NCBI GenBank assembly: GCA_947302515.1 | Contig: CAMYVT010000009.1 | Coordinates: 1-46,338 of the forward strand | DNA: 46,338 bases | Source: an uncultured Caryophanales bacterium | GTDB lineage: Bacteria > Bacillota_I > Bacilli_A > RF39 > UBA660 | Reading direction: 5' to 3' | Shown here: piece by piece, positions 43,137-46,338 of the stretch | Position numbering within the stretch: position 1 is the stretch's first letter | Layout of the letters: each line of letters starts with the position of its first letter | The notes under the pieces: generated by a model | Seen by the model: only the letters and a program-made list of their open reading frames with translations | The model's database searches: none | What the model was told of the DNA's origin: nothing | Position numbers and translations under genes: made by a program

Positions 43137-44381
43137 AATTTTTTTGTAAAGTGCAAAACTAAATCTATATAATTTATACCTAGACTTATCAATAACTAAA
43201 TCAAACTCACCAACAAGTTCATGTACTTTAGCATTAAAGCCTCTTTTAAAATCAAATAAACCAAATCCTTTAGATTTCTCATCAAAATTACCATCTATTC
43301 CATAGAAGTTAAATGCTTCATACTTATTATCAACAGCATAATTAATCATTTCATATTGTAATAAATATTGAGAATTATATTTCATAAACTGTTTATAACT
43401 AGCACCAAATAAATAGTTAATCTCTCTACCATATAACATATACCATCCACCAGCAATAATCTTCTTCTCGCCATATTCTTTAATAGTAGATTCCAAAACA
43501 CCTATCTTCTCATCAAGTCTTTCTTTTTCAAGTTCTAATTCCTTTAATTGTTTTTCTTTATTACCCCTACCCTTAAATTCCTCTTGTTTTTTTAAATTTT
43601 CTTCTAAAGTAGTTTTACTATTATCAAGTAATTCTTTAAAGTTTATTTCTACAAGTAATACTTTAACAAGATTTTCTTTTTTTAATACCTTAAACATATT
43701 TAAATAATAAGATAAAGGTCTATCAACAAATTCTCTTCTTTCAGCAGTATGTTTCATTAAATCTTTAAATTCAAATAAATTATCTTCATCAGCCTCTATT
43801 ATTCTTAAAGCATTCTTACGAGAATTATTAATTCTCCATTTACAACTCTTTCTCATATTAGAATATAATTCATCCATACTCATACCATTAATATCAAGAA
43901 CAGATATCCATCTCGGCTCTAAATCAGTCTTCTTATCTTGATCAATATAAAAACCATTATGAACAAATCCTAATTCTTTTAATTTATTCATCAAATCAGT
44001 TCTCTCAGTATCAGGAACAATTTCCCCATCAACAGTACGTTCTTGATAATCAACATATGGATTAATTTTTAAAAACAAAGCATTCTTATCCTTTAAAAAC
44101 TTCTTTATTCCATTAGTAAACTCTTCAAGTACACTTAAATCATTATAATCTAGTAAAAATCCTCGAGGAGCATAAAACATATTTTTAAAGAACTTAATTC
44201 TTTTAGATAAAAGTAATGTAGCTGCAACTATATTTTTACCATCTTTTAATCCAACAAAATAGGAATCCCATCCATTATCTTTTTTAACTTCTGCCCATAA
44301 TGGCATTTGAAAAAAACTAGTATAAGGACTTTCTTTAGAATAATCTAAAAACTCTTTTTCACTTAAAGTAACAAACTCCAT
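43122..44381 (-). CDS. FemABX-family peptidoglycan aminoacyltransferase
   Basis: The 419-residue protein has the twin GNAT-like fold of FemA/FemX/MurM. The N-terminal lobe includes SPYTSFFQMPLWAEVKKDNG, and the second lobe has AGGWYMLYGREINYLFGAS and YEAFNFYGIDGNFDEKSKG. Between them (about 250-305) lies a long Lys/Glu coiled coil, the helical arm typical of Fem proteins. It should add amino acids from aminoacyl-tRNA to the stem peptide of lipid II, building the interpeptide bridge, and so implies a cross-linked peptidoglycan wall in this organism. Start at ATG 44381 (AGGAGAG 6 bp upstream) rather than 44387. Confidence 0.88.
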   Translation of the reverse strand: MEFVTLSEKEFLDYSKESPYTSFFQMPLWAEVKKDNGWDSYFVGLKDGKNIVAATLLLSKRIKFFKNMFYAPRGFLLDYNDLSVLEEFTNGIKKFLKDKNALFLKINPYVDYQERTVDGEIVPDTERTDLMNKLKELGFVHNGFYIDQDKKTDLEPRWISVLDINGMSMDELYSNMRKSCKWRINNSRKNALRIIEADEDNLFEFKDLMKHTAERREFVDRPLSYYLNMFKVLKKENLVKVLLVEINFKELLDNSKTTLEENLKKQEEFKGRGNKEKQLKELELEKERLDEKIGVLESTIKEYGEKKIIAGGWYMLYGREINYLFGASYKQFMKYNSQYLLQYEMINYAVDNKYEAFNFYGIDGNFDEKSKGFGLFDFKRGFNAKVHELVGEFDLVIDKSRYKLYRFSFALYKKIKKII

Positions 44382-44404
44382 CTTCATCTCTCCTATTCAT
44401 AAAC

Positions 44405-44410
44405 AGTATA
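44405..44410 (-). promoter_or_regulatory. Extended -10 box for the FemABX gene
   Basis: The minus strand reads TATGTTATACTG (TGT-TATACT), 24 bp before ATG 44381, after the terminator at 44421-44446. Confidence 0.55.
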
Positions 44411-44420
44411 ACATAAAATA

Positions 44421-44446
44421 AAAAAGATATGTATAAAACATATCTT
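44421..44446 (-). terminator. Hairpin terminator after the ZIP transporter gene
   Basis: AAGATATGT / ACATATCTT 9-bp stem with a 5-base loop and a T-run on the minus strand, at the stop at 44445. Confidence 0.8.
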
Positions 44447-45176
44447 ATTCAAATAAACTACTTATTATAATTATTAAAATACCTATAATAATACCAATAA
44501 TTGTAGTTTTTTTATCCTTAGCGTGTAATAAGTGTGGTATTAACTCAAATAATATAATATAAAGTATCATACCTAAAGTAATACATATTAATATACCTAT
44601 AATAAAATTATTAATAAAATTATGAACTAATACCATTAATAATCCACCAATAAAAGTAGACAATACTGCAAAAGTATAAGCAATTGCTTTATGCTTCTTA
44701 GATTCATGTTCCATAGTAGTACCAATAACCATACCCATAGGTATATTATGAAGACCAACTCCTAAAGCAATTAATAAACCAGTTTTTAAAGATTCAATAG
44801 TTAAACTATAAACAGCCATTCCTTCAATAATATTATGAAGAGCAATAGCTATTAAAGAAACAATACCAATGTGAACAAGATTCTCTTCACTACACTTATG
44901 AGGAGCATCATGATCATCATGATCAGGTACAAATAAATCAAGTACTTTTAATAGACCAATACCCATAACTATTAATAATATAATCCATATAAAAGAAATA
45001 CCTACCATATGTTCAAGCATCTCAGGAATTAAATCAAGTATTACTAAAGAACTCATAGTACCCAAAGCAATAGATATAGATAATAGTTCAACAAGTTTAG
45101 TATTCTTTCCAAAATGTATTAATAATACACCAATCAAAAAGAACAATCCTAATATAAAGGTAATAATTAACCCCAT
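44445..45176 (-). CDS. ZIP-family divalent metal transporter
   Basis: The 243-residue protein has seven to eight membrane helices. The metal-site helices are complete: IALHNIIEGMAVYS (helix 4) and LGVGLHNIPMGMVIG (helix 5). A His/Asp-rich cytosolic loop lies before them (PDHDDHDAPHKC). ZIP proteins of the GufA/ZupT branch bring zinc, iron or manganese into the cytoplasm. Length is normal. It has SD TTTGGAGAT and an extended -10 TGATATAAT (45209-45214), and is monocistronic. Metal choice cannot be read from sequence. A Zur or MntR box is not obvious. Confidence 0.9.
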   Translation of the reverse strand: MGLIITFILGLFFLIGVLLIHFGKNTKLVELLSISIALGTMSSLVILDLIPEMLEHMVGISFIWIILLIVMGIGLLKVLDLFVPDHDDHDAPHKCSEENLVHIGIVSLIAIALHNIIEGMAVYSLTIESLKTGLLIALGVGLHNIPMGMVIGTTMEHESKKHKAIAYTFAVLSTFIGGLLMVLVHNFINNFIIGILICITLGMILYIILFELIPHLLHAKDKKTTIIGIIIGILIIIISSLFE

Positions 45177-45208
45177 AATTTCATCTCCAAATAAAAATTA
45201 CAGTATTG

Positions 45209-45214
45209 ATTATA
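45209..45214 (-). promoter_or_regulatory. Extended -10 box for the ZIP transporter gene
   Basis: The minus strand reads AATGATATAATC (TGA-TATAAT), 33 bp before the start at 45176. Confidence 0.55.
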
Positions 45215-45227
45215 TCATTAAAAATAA

Positions 45228-45252
45228 AAAAAGCAATGATAATCATTGCTTT
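45228..45252 (-). terminator. Hairpin terminator after the DUF285 repeat protein gene
   Basis: AAGCAATGA / TCATTGCTT 9-bp stem with a 3-base loop and a T-run on the minus strand, overlapping the end of the gene at 45243. Confidence 0.85.
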
Positions 45253-46338
45253 ATTAAAACATTACTAGTTGTTAAATTATTATTACCACTATTAGTAATT
45301 ATCCAATTCTGATCATTAGCATCTTTTACATATATTTTTTGCGTTGTTTTCCAATTACCAAAAATATTATTGTATGACGTAACATTACTAAAATTAAATG
45401 TTGAAATATCAATTTCAAAATTGTTATTAGCATAACCTGTATTGTTAAACATATTAGTCATGGAAGTAATATTACTTGTATCAAATTTGTCGCCCAAATC
45501 CAAAATGAAGGATGGATTACTATAACCCGCACCTTCAAACATTCCATAATTTCCAGAATAACCAATACTCGTATAAGGATATAGAACAGTTGTATTCATA
45601 GAATTAACATTACTAGTGTCAAATTTATTGCCTAAATCCAAAGTAAAGACTGTACTACTATAACCTGTTTGATAAAACATGGCACTCATATCTGTTACAT
45701 TGCTTGTATCAAATTTGTCACCCAAATTTAGCATAAACCCATTACTAAGTTTTCCGGTATAAACAAACATTGAATTCATGTTTGTAACATTACTCGTATC
45801 AAATTTGTTTCCCAAATCTAAAATGAAATTTGGACTATTACAGCCCGCTTGTGAAAACATGCTTTGCATATTTGTTACATTACCAGTATTAAAATTATTA
45901 CCCAAATTAAGTGTAAAATTTATATCATTATAACCTGCCGAAGAAAACATACCACTCATATCTGTTACATTACTTGTATCAAATTTGTCGCCCAAATCTA
46001 AAACGAAGACTTGACTTTTATAGCCTGTTGAGGAAAACATATTAATCATAGTTGTTACATTACTTGTATCAAATTTATCTCCTAAATCTAAAGTGAAGAC
46101 TGGACTACTATAGCCTGTATTTGAAAACATGCTTTGCATATTTGTTACATTACTCGTATCAAATTTATCTCCTAAATCTAAAGTGAAGACTGGACTATCG
46201 CGTCCTGTTGAGTAAAACATGCTTTGCATATTTGTTACATTACTGGTATCAAATTTATCTCCTAAATCTAAAACGAAGACTTGACTTTTATAGCCTATTG
46301 ATTGGAACATACCACTCATATTTGTTACATTACTCGTA
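45243..46338 (-). CDS. DUF285/BspA-like leucine-rich surface protein, partial (N-terminus beyond right edge)
   Basis: The open frame continues to the right edge with the same repeat phrase, so the start lies outside. At least nine tandem units of about 30 residues read MxxMFxxxGYxSxxFxLDLG with a constant tail DKFDTSNVT, the BspA/DUF285 type found in mycoplasmas and gut bacteria. One unit (about 45540-45600) carries a 15-residue insertion with YPYTSIGYSGNYG. The end is a short non-repeat cap, YVKDANDQNWIITNSGNNN. Such proteins are surface adhesins, often variable in repeat number. Terminator just downstream. Confidence 0.85.
   Translation of the reverse strand, partial: TSNVTNMSGMFQSIGYKSQVFVLDLGDKFDTSNVTNMQSMFYSTGRDSPVFTLDLGDKFDTSNVTNMQSMFSNTGYSSPVFTLDLGDKFDTSNVTTMINMFSSTGYKSQVFVLDLGDKFDTSNVTDMSGMFSSAGYNDINFTLNLGNNFNTGNVTNMQSMFSQAGCNSPNFILDLGNKFDTSNVTNMNSMFVYTGKLSNGFMLNLGDKFDTSNVTDMSAMFYQTGYSSTVFTLDLGNKFDTSNVNSMNTTVLYPYTSIGYSGNYGMFEGAGYSNPSFILDLGDKFDTSNITSMTNMFNNTGYANNNFEIDISTFNFSNVTSYNNIFGNWKTTQKIYVKDANDQNWIITNSGNNNLTTSNVLIKQ
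45430..46338 (-). repeat. Tandem 90-bp coding repeats (DUF285)
   Basis: About nine units with 90-bp period. Units near 45960-46050 and 46230-46320 share a long near-identical block, although other units lie between, which suggests gene conversion or segment duplication. The array runs past the right edge. Confidence 0.85.

Noticed and set aside
45430..46338. CRISPR-like array with 90-bp period
   Set aside because: No unique spacers of constant size. The period is a 30-codon DUF285 unit in an open frame.

Overview
This AT-rich window reads as the chromosome of an uncultivated, gut-type Firmicute near the Mollicutes/RF39/Erysipelotrichales branch. That placement is inference, drawn from the low GC content, the DUF285 (BspA/mycoplasma-type) repeats, the SipW/TasA-like proteins, a FemABX enzyme that implies a peptidoglycan wall, and a T7SS-type effector cassette. 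TGA is a true stop (for example in the genes ending at 4685 and 21715) and Trp is read from TGG, so the genetic code is standard table 11. Every gene but one (19782-20369) is on the minus strand, so transcription runs from high to low coordinates. Gene density is extreme: no gap exceeds about 130 bp. Most gaps hold a hairpin terminator, a TGN-extended -10 box, or both.

Layout, left to right. 1-2534: a three-gene T7SS-like cassette (WXG-like small helical protein, DUF4176 protein, large effector cut by the window edge). 2605-8851: a metallophosphoesterase, then envelope genes: two paralogous membrane-anchored phosphodiester glycosidases, a membrane-anchored SGNH hydrolase, a two-module DUF6273-like protein and a single-pass protein. 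8940-16131: one operon that joins glycosyltransferases (GT4, Alg14-like, Alg13-GtrA fusion) to a 1352-aa protein with a type IV prepilin N-terminus and a Cys-rich partner. 16213-19695: an Ala/Pro-rich membrane protein, an RluA-family pseudouridine synthase, an rRNA methyltransferase-like protein, a lipoprotein and a small unknown.

19782-42424 is the most interesting part. It is a 22-kb surface-fibre region with about seven TasA/camelysin-like exported proteins, three signal-peptidase-fold proteins and a 3041-aa GGN-repeat surface protein. Of the three signal peptidase-like proteins, two keep the Ser/His dyad of the ER/SipW type and one has apparently lost it. Inside one operon sit a membrane-anchored McrB-like AAA+ ATPase, a DUF2357 (McrC-side) protein without a visible nuclease domain, and an unknown 350-aa protein, directly followed by SipW and a SipW-type substrate. 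I propose this as a candidate undescribed system in which an McrBC-derived AAA+ motor has been redeployed for surface-fibre export or assembly, rather than DNA restriction.

42552-46338: a permuted papain-like (YiiX-type) protein, a FemABX peptidoglycan aminoacyltransferase, a ZIP metal transporter, and the C-terminal part of a DUF285 repeat surface protein that runs off the right edge. Overall the window is devoted to building and decorating the cell surface. I saw no tRNA, rRNA, CRISPR array, insertion sequence or replication origin.
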